A stretch of DNA of 64,000 nt from Bacillus pseudomycoides DSM 12442 (GCF_000161455.1 NZ_CM000745.1:4593670-4657669), one strand, 5' to 3'; shown: positions 1 through 8,918, counted from the stretch's first letter. Numbers and translations: made by a program. The notes: generated by a model from the letters alone, not told the origin.

Positions 1-910
1 TTCACTTACTTCTTGTGTCGCAAGCACTTTGCCATTTTGTAGTAAGTCTACTTTGATCATTGCCGGACGATCTTTCGCATTGTCGTCTTTCCATGTCTTC
101 GTTCCTTCTACTTTTGTTTGGCTTACTTTTGTATTCGTGATGTCATAACCTTTTACTTCGGATTGATATCCATCTACCGGTTGTTCTTTCACTTCATACT
201 TATATGTCTTACCTTCGGCATCATATGCCGCTAAGTCTGTAAACGCATATTTCCAACCTGTTGCTTCGCTTACTTCTTGCGTCGCAATCACTTTACCATT
301 TTGTAGTAGGTCTACTTTGATCATTGCTGGACGATCTTTCGCATTGTCGTCTTTCCATGTCTTCGTTCCTTCTACTTTTGTTTGGCTTACTTTTGTATTC
401 GTGATGTCATAACCTTTTACTTCGGATTGATATCCATCTACCGGTTGTTCTTTTACTTCATACTTATATGCTTTTCCTTCGGCGTCGTATACCGCTAGAT
501 CTTTGAATTCATACTTCCAACCTTTTTCCGCTGTTACTTCTTGTGTTGCGATTACTTGGTCGTTTTGTAGTAATTCTACTTTGATCGTCTTCGGACGATC
601 TGGTGCGTTATCGTCTTTCCATGTTTTCGTTCCTTCTACCTTTGTTGTTTGTACCACTTTTGTATTCGTAATATCATAACCATTTACTTCTGTTTGATAT
701 CCATCTACCGGTTGTTCTTTTACTTCATACTTATACGCCTTACCTTCGGCATCATATGCCGCTAAATCTTTGAATTCATATTTCCAACCGCTTGCTTCTG
801 TTACTTCTTGCGTTGCGATCACTTTATCATTTTGTAGTAAGTCGACTTTAATTGTTTTCGGACGATCTTTCGTATTATCGCCTTTCCATGTTTTTGTTCC
901 TGCAATGGAT
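1..910 (-). repeat. Tandem 264-bp coding repeats (Cna_B units)
   Basis: The same segment recurs with exact 264-bp spacing (copies of 'tacttcttg' at 7, 271 and 535) and once with 267 bp (at 802), where one codon has been added. The two copies nearest the window edge are almost identical in DNA, and divergence grows towards the N-terminal side. This pattern points to recent duplication or homogenisation. Copy number could differ between strains and the array is prone to assembly collapse. Confidence 0.9.
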
Positions 911-2178
911 GTAGTTTTCACTTTATTTGGAATTGGCAACTTAACTCCATTTACAACACCTGATTTAACTTCGAAACTTACTTTTGCTTGAGGATCGAAA
1001 TCAACATAGTCTGGAGCTGAAACCTCTTGCACATAATATTTACCTGGTTGTAAATTAGGAATTTCGATTATACCTTGCCCATCTGTTGTATATACATCTC
1101 CAACTTGTTCACCCGACTCTTTATACAACTTAAATGAAACATTCGGTATGAATTTATCTTCATTCCCTTCAAGATACTTAACAATTTTTAGCGTTCCTTT
1201 TGAAGGCAAGTCACCTTCAGCACCACCGCCAGCTGTCATATTTTCGACTGGGTAACTACCCGATTCAGTAACTGGGTCTTTGTGCAGAACTTGGTAATCA
1301 ATCGTATAATCATTCTTAAAAAACTCTTGCTTCTTTCCGGCTTCCGTTATAGTAGATGTATAACCAATCGAAAAGGAGGCAAGACGTGCTTTATCCTTAT
1401 AAAGCACAACTTTAAATGATTTGTCACCAGTAAAGGTAATCGTTCCGTAACGTTGCTTTTCAAACTCTTGTAGAGTTAAAGATCGACGACCTATATAATC
1501 ATCAATAATTATATAGAAACTATCCTTATTAAGTGTTTGACCTTCCTGTAAATTATCAGTCACAACAATATCGCGACTTAACTCTTCTTTATTTAAGTTT
1601 ATATTCAAGAACCAACGTACTTCATTGTCCTTACCTGAGTTCATATCACCAGTTTTATAAAAAAACGGTGGCTTTCCAGGATCTGTACCACCACCACCGC
1701 TTGGGCCGGTAATTGTTACAGATTGCTTATCTACATTTGTACCGAAATTGGTTTCAATCTCTTTCTTTTGATCCGTTCCTACATTAGCGGCTTCCACGTA
1801 AAAGTTTAAATACCCTTTAATATTTTGATGTGTACTCACTCTATCATTAAATGTACATACCACAGTACCTGCAGTGACTTTACAAGTACCATAGTCATCT
1901 AATAGAAACTCTCTATCTAATCCTTTTAATTCTGGAGGCAGCGTTAATGTTAGTGTATCTCCAGGCTTCAGCCTAAGTCCATTTTTTTCACTGAAGTTTA
2001 CAGTTACTTTAGTCCGTTCTGTGGTCTGTAGATTTGTTTTACCAATCTGAAAACTATCCACAAACCCTGCTGTATTTAACTCTTGTGCATTTGCTACTAT
2101 ACCTAAAAAACTCTGACCTATAGTAAACATAAAAATCATTATAATCGAAAAAATCGAAGTTATTCTTTTTAAATACAT
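1..2178 (-). CDS. Cna_B-repeat surface adhesin, N-terminal 726 residues (3' end outside window)
   Basis: The frame is open from an ATG at 2178, preceded by an AGGGAGG box, to the window edge. The first ~33 residues are a signal peptide (charged start, hydrophobic core, ANAQE end). Residues ~40-155 and ~170-310 look like the paired N-terminal ligand-binding domains of collagen-type adhesins, joined by a Gly/Pro-rich linker. Residues ~322-415 form a SpaA/Cna_B-like domain, and from ~423 there are tandem 88-89-residue Cna_B repeats (three whole and the start of a fourth) with GTKTWKDDN and KYEVKEQPVDGY signatures. The KYEVKE glutamate fits the self-formed isopeptide bonds of this family. An LPxTG anchor is expected but lies outside the window. 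The ligand is unknown; collagen binding is only a family-level guess. Confidence 0.85.
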   Translation of the reverse strand, partial: MYLKRITSIFSIIMIFMFTIGQSFLGIVANAQELNTAGFVDSFQIGKTNLQTTERTKVTVNFSEKNGLRLKPGDTLTLTLPPELKGLDREFLLDDYGTCKVTAGTVVCTFNDRVSTHQNIKGYLNFYVEAANVGTDQKKEIETNFGTNVDKQSVTITGPSGGGGTDPGKPPFFYKTGDMNSGKDNEVRWFLNINLNKEELSRDIVVTDNLQEGQTLNKDSFYIIIDDYIGRRSLTLQEFEKQRYGTITFTGDKSFKVVLYKDKARLASFSIGYTSTITEAGKKQEFFKNDYTIDYQVLHKDPVTESGSYPVENMTAGGGAEGDLPSKGTLKIVKYLEGNEDKFIPNVSFKLYKESGEQVGDVYTTDGQGIIEIPNLQPGKYYVQEVSAPDYVDFDPQAKVSFEVKSGVVNGVKLPIPNKVKTTSIAGTKTWKGDNTKDRPKTIKVDLLQNDKVIATQEVTEASGWKYEFKDLAAYDAEGKAYKYEVKEQPVDGYQTEVNGYDITNTKVVQTTKVEGTKTWKDDNAPDRPKTIKVELLQNDQVIATQEVTAEKGWKYEFKDLAVYDAEGKAYKYEVKEQPVDGYQSEVKGYDITNTKVSQTKVEGTKTWKDDNAKDRPAMIKVDLLQNGKVIATQEVSEATGWKYAFTDLAAYDAEGKTYKYEVKEQPVDGYQSEVKGYDITNTKVSQTKVEGTKTWKDDNAKDRPAMIKVDLLQNGKVLATQEVSE

Positions 2179-2460
2179 GCTTTATGTTATCCTCCCTATA
2201 AAATTAAATGTTGCTAGATTCTGGTACAAACATACTATGACAAAGATTCTATTATTCAATGTCATTAAGCTATTTTATTTAAATATGTTTGATAGCTATT
2301 ATCATCTTTTTCTCTTTTTTCAACTCTTCTATTGTTTAGAAACTTGAAATTTGCTTTTTATATAGATTCATCTAATTTCTCCCACATGTCTAAACTGTGT
2401 TATTTCTGGTCTATATTGTTTACCAAAAATAGATAAGGGAAAGGACAAGCTTTGATAAAG
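2179..2460. other. AT-rich upstream region of the adhesin
   Basis: No gene is visible. On the minus strand a TTGAAT and TAGTAT pair with a 16-bp gap (about 2235-2262) could be the adhesin promoter, but the match is weak. Short T-rich runs fill the rest. Confidence 0.3.
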
Positions 2461-2750
2461 GAATTCCAATTACAAATACACATGAATGGGCCATAGAACA
2501 ACTTCAGAGTCAGGAGAAGACAATTCAACAAGCATTCACGATAAAACTCATGACAGTCATTCGTCTTATTATGCCGTAGAGTTTCCTAAATTTCTTCATA
2601 TCTAGCGCAAACGATTGCTCCATACGCAAAAAATTTTAGTGTGAGCAAGTATAGACGAGCTACTTCACAGCAAATATGCATTTGGTCAACCCCCATAATT
2701 ATCCTCATAAAGAATAACAAGAAGTACAGCGTATAATCGAATTTAGCACC

Positions 2751-3041
2751 CCAGCCGAAGAGAGTTATGGCTTTGAAACGTGCTAGGATACTCGTATTCT
2801 AAAGGATGTCATTGAAGATATGTCTTCGTTTTCTGTCATCATGAGTCGAAGTGAAATTAGCCATATGTTAAAACGTTTTATGTTTCGTTGCACAACTGAA
2901 CTACACACCGAAACAATCAGACAAGAAATGTTCCAATATAAACGCTATATGATTAAAAATGCTCCGGACGAAGTATTTTGCCTATGAAGATAAAAGTCAT
3001 ATTCTCCAAATCTGAATACAGTGGAACGAATTTGGGGGTAA
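2751..3041 (+). pseudogene. Decayed IS630-family transposase remnant
   Basis: Read with frame changes, this stretch gives fragments typical of IS630-family transposases: 'ESYGFET' followed by a stop at 2783, then LKDVIEDMSSF and MSRSEISHMLKRF (the HTH part), then KNAPDEVF, and after a +1 shift near 2976 YEDKSHI, the region of the first catalytic acid. A further frame change near 3000 gives SPNLNTVERIWG, which matches the conserved SPxLNxIExxW motif at the last catalytic Glu. The jump from YEDKSHI to SPNLN implies that much of the catalytic core has been deleted. The debris may reach upstream to ~2470 (an EWAIEQLQSQEK-like peptide with stops). It is not functional. Confidence 0.6.
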
Positions 3042-3045
3042 ATAA

Positions 3046-3660
3046 AAAAGAGTGTACTGGGCAACTAATTTCATGTGAATCGTGCAGAAATATGAAATTC
3101 AGCCTTTTCATTTTTGGAGTCTATAAATGAGTGTCGAGAAAAAGTAATTTGCCTAATGGATCTATGGCTATGTCGAAGAATTAAAATGAACTTATACATA
3201 CATTTCACTTACTCGCTAAGAAGAGTTAGCTTTTCTAGGGCGACATTACATTTTAATATCGAGAGATTTATATATATAAGTGATGATAATATCAAAATCG
3301 AGAGATTTATATCCTTTCATTATTTTTATCAAATCATGAAAACTTTAGTTGGACTATATGTACTATTTTAGACATAAAATCCCTAGTTTTTGACTAGGTT
3401 GGAAGTTTTCAAGATTAATTACTAATTGTGTAGATACTCGGTTAGATGAAGTGTTAGTTTAGTATTTGGCATAGTTGTAACAATATCATTTATAACAATC
3501 ACACCATTTACTGGTAACATTTCATCTACTAATACTACATGTATAGCTTTTTGATAATTTTACCCCCGACAACCTATTATTCTAGAATTGTTCTAAAAAA
3601 TCAATAGTTAATTGATGTTTTTCTATTTTCACTTCATCACCATAACATATATTTAGAGTA
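3046..3660. other. Gene-poor stretch with no recognised feature
   Basis: Only a short AT-rich frame (3114-3371) is open, with no ribosome binding site and no recognisable composition. A short direct repeat of 'atcgagagatttatat' appears at about 3257 and 3297. I assign no function to it. Confidence 0.4.
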
Positions 3661-3672
3661 GAAAACTGAAAC

Positions 3673-3705
3673 AGAAAAAGAGATAGCTTTGCTATCTCTT
3701 TTTCT
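3673..3705. terminator. Perfect inverted repeat, probable bidirectional terminator
   Basis: Fifteen-base arms, AGAAAAAGAGATAGC and its complement, flank a TTT loop. The arms end in A/T-rich tracts on both sides, so the hairpin could stop transcription from either strand, including read-through from argS. Confidence 0.55.
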
Positions 3706-3778
3706 GCCCAGCTTCCCCTCATCAAGCCGTACGTGAGGTTCTCCCCCATACGGCTTTTCGATGGTCTGCTTTCTTTGC
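3706..3778 (-). mobile_element. Probable group II intron fragment
   Basis: On the minus strand the segment reads GCCGTATGGGGGAGAACC, then CACGTACGGCTTGATGAG, then GGGAAGCTGGG. This is the sort of conserved RNA block seen beside the maturase in bacterial group II introns (GCCGTAyG / CGTACGGC stem followed by GATGAGGGGAAGC). No reverse transcriptase reading frame is present here, so it would be a relic. The call rests on recalled motif similarity only. Confidence 0.45.
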
Positions 3779-3815
3779 CATCTAATCAGTCTATAGACTG
3801 ATCAGATGTTTTTTT
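3779..3815 (+). terminator. Hairpin plus T-run pointing right
   Basis: CATCTAATCAGTC and GACTGATCAGATG pair with one mismatch across a TATA loop and are followed by seven Ts on the plus strand. No intact plus-strand gene precedes it, so it may belong to the decayed mobile DNA. Confidence 0.5.
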
Positions 3816-3867
3816 ATCAACCTGTATATCACTTTTAAACAAAAATAAGCATCTTTTCTTTTGCCTA

Positions 3868-5538
3868 TTACATTTTCTCAGGTGCAGATACACCAACTAA
3901 TGCTAATGCATTTTGAAGTGTAATGCGTACTGCACGCATTAAGTCGTAACGAGCTTTACTTAATTCTAAGTTATCTGGGTTTAATACTTTTTCTGCATTG
4001 TAGAAGCTATGAAGCGCTGCTGCTAATTCAAACGCATAGTTTGTAATGCGGTGTGGCAGACGTTTTTGCGCTGCTTCTGCAACTGCTGCTGGGAATTCAC
4101 CCAGTTTTTTCAGTAAGTCTACTTCTTTTTCAGAAGCAACAAGTTTGTAATTGATATCTCCACCTGCAGTTAATCCAAGTTCTTCACCTTGACGAAGGAT
4201 ACTGCATACACGTGCATGAGCATATTGTGCATAGTATACAGGGTTTTCGTTAGATTTTGATACCGCTAAATCCATATCAAAGTCTAAGTGAGAGTCACCG
4301 CTGCGCATTGCAAAGAAGTAACGCATTGCGTCCACGCCTACTTCTTCCATTAGCTCACGAAGTGTAACAGCTTTACCTGTACGCTTACTCATTTTTACTT
4401 TTTCACCGTTTTGGTATAGTTGTACCATTTGGATGATTTCTACTTCTAACGTCTCTTTATCGTAACCAAGCGCTTGAATCGCTGCTTTCATACGAGGAAT
4501 GTAACCGTGGTGGTCAGCGCCCCAAATGTTGATTAATTTATCAAATCCACGCTCTAATTTATCACGGTGATACGCGATATCTGGCGTTAAGTATGTGTAA
4601 GAACCATCATTTTTAATTAATACGCGGTTTTTATCATCACCATAAGTCATAGAACGGAACCAAGTTGCTCCGTCTTCTTCAAATATTTCATCGCGCTCTT
4701 TTAATACCGCAAGAGCTTGATCAATTTTTCCATTTTTGTATAGTGATGTTTCAGAGAACCATACGTCAAACTTAACACGGAAGCTTTCTAAGTCTTTTTG
4801 AAGTTTTGCTAATTCGTATTTCAAACCGTACTCACGGTAGAATTCATAGCTTTCTTTCTCATCAGCTTTTGCATAACGATCGCCAAACTCTTCAGCTAAG
4901 CGTTGTCCGATTCCGATGATATCCGCACCATGGTATCCATCTTCTGGCATTTCTTTTTCTAGCCCTAATGCTTGCATGTAACGAGCTTCGACAGAAAGCG
5001 CTAAATTATGAATTTGGTTACCAGCGTCATTAATGTAGTATTCACGAGATACATCGTATCCTGCTTTTGCTAATACGTTGCATAATGTGTCACCTACTGC
5101 CGCACCACGTGCATGTCCTAAGTGAAGGTCACCTGTTGGGTTTGCAGATACGAACTCAACTTGTACTTTTTCACCTTTACCAGTGTTTGTTTCACCATAA
5201 TTCGTGCCAGCTGTAACAATTACCGGAATTAAGTCTGTTAAATAGCTATTATCCATATAGAAGTTAATAAAACCAGGACCAGCAATTTCAATCTTTTCAA
5301 TAGAAGCTTTTGCTTTATCGAAGTTTGCAATTAATTCCTCTGCAATCATACGAGGAGCTTTTTTTGCTACGCGTGCAAGCTGCATCGCCATGTTTGTAGA
5401 GAAATCACCATGCGTTTTATCTTTTGGAGATTCTAATACAACGTTTGGAATTTGTTCTTCTGTTGCTAACTCTGCTTTTAATACGGCAGCTTTAATTTCT
5501 TCTTTAATCAATTCTTTTACTTGTTCTAAAGAGTTCAT
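3868..5538 (-). CDS. argS: Arginyl-tRNA synthetase
   Basis: This is a class I aminoacyl-tRNA synthetase of 556 residues that charges tRNA-Arg in the cytoplasm. The N-terminal ~100 residues fit the Arg-specific additional domain. The HIGH-type signature is HLGH at 139-142, in the SANPTGDLHLGH context typical of ArgS. The KMSKS-type loop is KMSKR at 382-386. The C-terminus (SFYNAEKVL, then VRITLQNALALVGV) is the DALR anticodon-binding domain. The start ATG overlaps the stop of ywiB in a TAATG junction, so the two are translationally coupled. The ywiB-argS pairing is also found in B. subtilis. Confidence 0.97.
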   Translation of the reverse strand: MNSLEQVKELIKEEIKAAVLKAELATEEQIPNVVLESPKDKTHGDFSTNMAMQLARVAKKAPRMIAEELIANFDKAKASIEKIEIAGPGFINFYMDNSYLTDLIPVIVTAGTNYGETNTGKGEKVQVEFVSANPTGDLHLGHARGAAVGDTLCNVLAKAGYDVSREYYINDAGNQIHNLALSVEARYMQALGLEKEMPEDGYHGADIIGIGQRLAEEFGDRYAKADEKESYEFYREYGLKYELAKLQKDLESFRVKFDVWFSETSLYKNGKIDQALAVLKERDEIFEEDGATWFRSMTYGDDKNRVLIKNDGSYTYLTPDIAYHRDKLERGFDKLINIWGADHHGYIPRMKAAIQALGYDKETLEVEIIQMVQLYQNGEKVKMSKRTGKAVTLRELMEEVGVDAMRYFFAMRSGDSHLDFDMDLAVSKSNENPVYYAQYAHARVCSILRQGEELGLTAGGDINYKLVASEKEVDLLKKLGEFPAAVAEAAQKRLPHRITNYAFELAAALHSFYNAEKVLNPDNLELSKARYDLMRAVRITLQNALALVGVSAPEKM

Positions 5539-5993
5539 TATTTTGCCTCCTTCAAATTAATCGTAATTGTATATCGGCCCGCTTCTTGTTCACTTAGAAG
5601 CAATGCGTACGTTAAAAAGAGTTGTCCTTTTTTCTTCTCGTCCGACCATTTAAAAAGAACGTTATCAGTTTTCGTTTGCAATGCAAACGTACCAAGTTCA
5701 CTCGTATACGTACCAGTTGTCCATTCACCTTTCGCATGCGTCTGACGCATAGAAACAGCACCTGAACGCATAATGAGAACTTGTTCACCTTGAATTTTAA
5801 TGATTGTCTTTACTTCGCCTTGTTCGTTCGGCTCTTGAAACGTTACATATGTACCTTGACCTTTTACATAGTATTGACCATTTGCCTCAAAAGCAACGGT
5901 CTCCTTTCGTGCCCCTTCACGGATTTCTGTTACGAAATGAACGTGTACTGGCAAGCCTGCAAGTTGTTTCTCCACGTCTTGCACACCTTTCAA
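5538..5993 (-). CDS. ywiB: DUF1934 beta-barrel protein, YwiB-like
   Basis: A 151-residue soluble protein with alternating short strands and no signal peptide, matching the DUF1934/YwiB family (calycin-like barrel). The family function is not established. It lies directly upstream of argS with a one-base TAATG overlap, the same arrangement as in B. subtilis. I recognise it from context, length and the EIREGARKETVAFEANGQYYVKG-type opening; no catalytic residues are evident. Confidence 0.8.
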   Translation of the reverse strand: MKGVQDVEKQLAGLPVHVHFVTEIREGARKETVAFEANGQYYVKGQGTYVTFQEPNEQGEVKTIIKIQGEQVLIMRSGAVSMRQTHAKGEWTTGTYTSELGTFALQTKTDNVLFKWSDEKKKGQLFLTYALLLSEQEAGRYTITINLKEAK

Positions 5994-6178
5994 TATGTTA
6001 TAGATATTAAATAAACTTTATAATAAATCACTTTTCCTATCATATCAAAAAAAACCTATGTCTGTCTGCTGAAAAATCAGGAAAACCCTGTTTCGAAAAA
6101 ACAATTTATAAAGATCTATCTCCTATGATAAAATGTCTTTTAAATCTAAATTTTCTTTCATTAAAAGGAGTGCTCCAA

Positions 6179-7165
6179 ATGATACCACCAAAGTTAAAAC
6201 AAGGTGATGAAATTCGAGTCATTTCACCTTCTTGTAGTTTAAGTATTGTCTCAGATTATAATCGTGAGCTTGCTATGAAACGAATAGTAGATATGGGATT
6301 TCGTGTTACATTTTCAAAAAACGCTGAAGAAATTGATCGTTTTGCTTCTTCTTCCGTTTCTTCTCGAGTTCAAGACCTCCATGAAGCTTTCGCAGACTCC
6401 AATGTAAAAGCAATCTTAACAACACTTGGAGGATATAATTCCAATGGGCTACTAAACCATATAAATTACGACTTAATTCGTAGCAATCCAAAAATTTTAT
6501 GTGGTTATTCTGATATTACAGCTCTAGGCAATGCAATTTATGCAAAGACTGGTCTTATTACATATTCAGGTCCTCACTTTTCTTCTTTTGGAATGGAGAC
6601 AGGGCTCGATTATACGATAGATTACTTTTTAAAATGCATGACTTCTGAAGAGCCAATAGAAATACAACCTGCTGAAACGTGGAGCGATGACTCTTGGTAT
6701 ATGGACCAAGAAAATCGCACTTTCTTCCAAAATGAAGGTTATATTTCCTTACATGAAGGTGAAATAGTTGGCGAAATTATTGGCGGTAATATGAGTACCT
6801 TTAATTTACTACAAGGCACAGCATATATGCCGAGCTTACGAGATAAAATATTATTTTTAGAAGAAGATGCTCTTACAGGAAAAGCTACAGTTAAGACTTT
6901 TGATCGTTACTTACACTCTCTCATCCAACAACCAGATTTTGAACATATAAAAGGTATTGTAATTGGAAGACTACAAAAAGGTTCTGAAGCTGTCATAGAA
7001 GATATTCAAGAAATGATTTATTCAAAACAAGAGCTTTCCCACATTCCTGTAATTGCAAATGCCAACTTTGGTCATACAACTCCAATCTTCACTTTCCCAA
7101 TTGGCGGACGTGTAGAAATTGTTTCTACTCAAACAAACACATCGATTACAATTTTAAAACATTAA
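6179..7165 (+). CDS. S66-family LD-carboxypeptidase / MccF-like serine peptidase
   Basis: A 328-residue cytosolic protein. I chose the ATG at 6179 because AAAGGAG lies 8 bp upstream; an earlier in-frame ATG at 6125 has no ribosome binding site. MIPPKLKQGDEIRVISPS is the standard opening of the S66 family. The nucleophile is Ser111 in GYSDITAL, and the late NFGHTTPIFTFPIGG block (~His303) supplies the histidine. Two family roles are known: murein tetrapeptide recycling (LdcA) and cleavage of microcin C-type peptide-nucleotide toxins (MccF). Sequence reading alone does not separate them; the wording of the motifs feels closer to the MccF branch common in Bacillus. Confidence 0.85.
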   Translation: MIPPKLKQGDEIRVISPSCSLSIVSDYNRELAMKRIVDMGFRVTFSKNAEEIDRFASSSVSSRVQDLHEAFADSNVKAILTTLGGYNSNGLLNHINYDLIRSNPKILCGYSDITALGNAIYAKTGLITYSGPHFSSFGMETGLDYTIDYFLKCMTSEEPIEIQPAETWSDDSWYMDQENRTFFQNEGYISLHEGEIVGEIIGGNMSTFNLLQGTAYMPSLRDKILFLEEDALTGKATVKTFDRYLHSLIQQPDFEHIKGIVIGRLQKGSEAVIEDIQEMIYSKQELSHIPVIANANFGHTTPIFTFPIGGRVEIVSTQTNTSITILKH

Positions 7166-7194
7166 AAAAAGGAGCGAACAATTCGCTCCTTTTA
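7164..7194. terminator. Bidirectional terminator between convergent genes
   Basis: AAAGGAGCGAA and TTCGCTCCTTT pair across CAA, with an A run before and T-rich sequence after. It sits between the S66 peptidase gene and the convergent yxeA-like gene and overlaps the latter's stop. Confidence 0.8.
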
Positions 7195-7554
7195 CACTTT
7201 CTGTAATTGTTTTAAGGCTTTTTCTGGAATTTCTTCTTTTGAAATTTCAGCCCAGCCTTTTCCTTGCATGCCCTTAGCATAAATTTTTATAAAAGCACCT
7301 GAATTTAGCTGACGATTCATGATCTTTTTAATCGTTTGTTGCTTTCCATCCTCTGTATACCCTTTGAATGTATACAAATATTCATCGTCTATTTTCTCAC
7401 CCTTATTTATAACTGCGTAATAATCTTGTATTTCTTTATTTGAAAAGAAGTTATCGACAAAAGCCTCTACACCTTCTGTTTTTGATTGTAAATAATATGC
7501 CGTACCACCTAAAAGAATGGCAAAGACGACTAACACTTTTATTACCAATTTCAT
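7192..7554 (-). CDS. YxeA-family (DUF1093) exported small protein
   Basis: A 120-residue protein with one N-terminal hydrophobic segment (residues 4-20) that acts as signal peptide or anchor, followed by a small OB-fold-like domain with DYYAVINKGEK and YTFKGYTEDGKQQ motifs and a basic tail ending LKQLQKV. These features match DUF1093/YxeA. No enzymatic role is known for the family. The start has an AGGAGG box (CAGGAGGCCATAT). It is divergent from the PTS IIC gene, with two palindromes in the shared 225-bp region. Confidence 0.75.
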   Translation of the reverse strand: MKLVIKVLVVFAILLGGTAYYLQSKTEGVEAFVDNFFSNKEIQDYYAVINKGEKIDDEYLYTFKGYTEDGKQQTIKKIMNRQLNSGAFIKIYAKGMQGKGWAEISKEEIPEKALKQLQKV

Positions 7555-7593
7555 ATATGGCCTCCTGTTTATTCTTATCAGTCACATATTTAT

Positions 7594-7610
7594 ATCTGTA
7601 TTATACAGAT
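7594..7610. promoter_or_regulatory. 17-bp palindrome over the yxeA-like -10 region
   Basis: ATCTGTAT-T-ATACAGAT is a perfect palindrome whose centre is, on the minus strand, TATAAT, about 40 bp before the yxeA-like start. A dimeric repressor site over a -10 box is the simplest reading. The regulator is unknown. Confidence 0.45.
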
Positions 7611-7642
7611 AAGGGCATACTATATACTATTGAAATGTATTA

Positions 7643-7672
7643 CACTTTCCTTACACTATTGTAAGGAAAGTG
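7643..7672. promoter_or_regulatory. 13-bp perfect inverted repeat in a divergent intergenic region
   Basis: CACTTTCCTTACA and its exact complement flank CTAT. No T-run follows on either strand, so it does not look like a terminator. Its place between two divergent genes suggests an operator or an RNA structure in the leader of the PTS gene. Confidence 0.45.
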
Positions 7673-7779
7673 CTCGCAGTATTTTCCCAATAAAAAAATT
7701 TTCCGTTTAAACAACTTTTGTATTATTATTGAATAATACAAATTTTTATAAACAAAATTAAAAAGGGGACATTTTTCAA

Positions 7780-8817
7780 ATGGCTATCTTGCAAGGTTTA
7801 GCACTACTACTCGTTGTACTTTTTCTTTTTACACTGTTTAGCTTTCGTGCTCCTTACGGAATGAAAGCAATGGGGGCCCTGGCTAATGCTGCAATCGCAA
7901 GCTTTCTTATTGAAGCATTTCATCGATACATCGGCGGCGAAATGTTTCATAACAACTTTTTACAATCGGTTGGACAAGCTTCCGGTAGTATGAGCGGTGT
8001 CGCGGCTGCTATTTTAGTAGCACTCGCAATTGGTGTATCTCCTGTATATGCTGTTTTAATCGGTATCGCCACTAGTGGATTTGGTATTTTACCAGGATTT
8101 TTTGCTGGATATGTATGCGCCTTTGTCGTTAAATTTCTAGAAAAGAAATTGCCAGCTGGTGTAGAATTTCTTGCCATTTTATTCGTTGCAGCACCACTTT
8201 CTCGCGGAATGGCTATGCTTATGGACCCCGTTGTAAATGCTACACTTGGAAAAATCGGCTCTATTATTTCAATCGCAACCACAGAAAGCCCAATTATTAT
8301 GGGAATTATGCTTGGTGGACTCATAACAGTTATTTCTACATCTCCATTAAGCTCCATGGCGCTAACTGCTATGCTTGGATTAACAGGTTTACCAATGGCT
8401 ATTGGTAGTCTTGCAGTAGCAGCCTCTGCTCCAATGAATTTTATTTTCTTTAAACGTTTAAAGATCTGCTCAAAGAAAGATACAATTGCTGTAGCAATTG
8501 AACCATTAACACAAGCCGATGTCGTAGCAGCAAATCCCATTCCAATCTATACGACAAACTTCGTGGGTGGTGCACTTGCTGGTATTATTACATCCTTATT
8601 CCAACTTGTGAACAATGCCCCCGGTACAGCATCACCAATTCCAGGACTCCTTGTTCTCTTTGGGTTCAACGATGTAATGAAAGTAGCCATTGCAGCTATA
8701 TTATGTGGAATCGTGACCACAATTATTGGTTATATCGGAACAATTATTTTCCGTAAGTATCCAATTCGTTCCGCTGATGAAATTCGCGGAATCGCTTCGG
8801 AAGAAAAAGTTGCATAA
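7780..8817 (+). CDS. Orphan PTS sugar permease, EIIC-2 family
   Basis: A 345-residue polytopic membrane protein with about 9-10 hydrophobic segments rich in Gly/Ala. Motifs such as GMKAMGALANAAIASFLIEAFHRYIGG, VAAAPLSRG-like and ITVISTSPLSSMALTAMLGLTG match the PTS_EIIC_2 group of phosphotransferase permeases. No EIIA or EIIB gene is adjacent, so any phosphoryl-transfer partners must be encoded elsewhere, or the protein has a non-PTS transport role. The start has AAAAGGGG 8-10 bp upstream. A terminator follows. Confidence 0.8.
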   Translation: MAILQGLALLLVVLFLFTLFSFRAPYGMKAMGALANAAIASFLIEAFHRYIGGEMFHNNFLQSVGQASGSMSGVAAAILVALAIGVSPVYAVLIGIATSGFGILPGFFAGYVCAFVVKFLEKKLPAGVEFLAILFVAAPLSRGMAMLMDPVVNATLGKIGSIISIATTESPIIMGIMLGGLITVISTSPLSSMALTAMLGLTGLPMAIGSLAVAASAPMNFIFFKRLKICSKKDTIAVAIEPLTQADVVAANPIPIYTTNFVGGALAGIITSLFQLVNNAPGTASPIPGLLVLFGFNDVMKVAIAAILCGIVTTIIGYIGTIIFRKYPIRSADEIRGIASEEKVA

Positions 8818-8819
8818 GA

Positions 8820-8860
8820 AAAAGGAGCTAGTTCCATCAGGTTGGACTAGCTCCTTTTTT
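8820..8860 (+). terminator. Terminator of the PTS IIC gene
   Basis: AAGGAGCTAGTTCCA pairs with TGGACTAGCTCCTT and is followed by six Ts, immediately after the stop codon. Confidence 0.85.
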
Positions 8861-8918
8861 CTTATACGTTTTGTAAACGGATGTCGAATTTTGCAGAAGC
8901 GTCGATATATGGATGCTG

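Noticed and set aside
1..910. Regular repeats that could suggest a CRISPR-like array
   Set aside because: Units are 264 bp, coding in one frame, with no spacer pattern; they are Cna_B protein repeats.
3114..3371. 85-codon frame in the decayed region
   Set aside because: No Shine-Dalgarno box, no recognisable motif, aromatic-rich composition expected from AT-rich non-coding DNA.
5994..6178. T-box leader before ywiB-argS
   Set aside because: No T-box sequence block and no terminator/antiterminator pair in the short upstream region.
7947..8540. 197-codon open frame opposite the PTS IIC gene
   Set aside because: It is antisense to a clear membrane protein, has no ribosome binding site, and its Ile/Ala/Ser-rich composition is that expected from the reverse of a hydrophobic gene.
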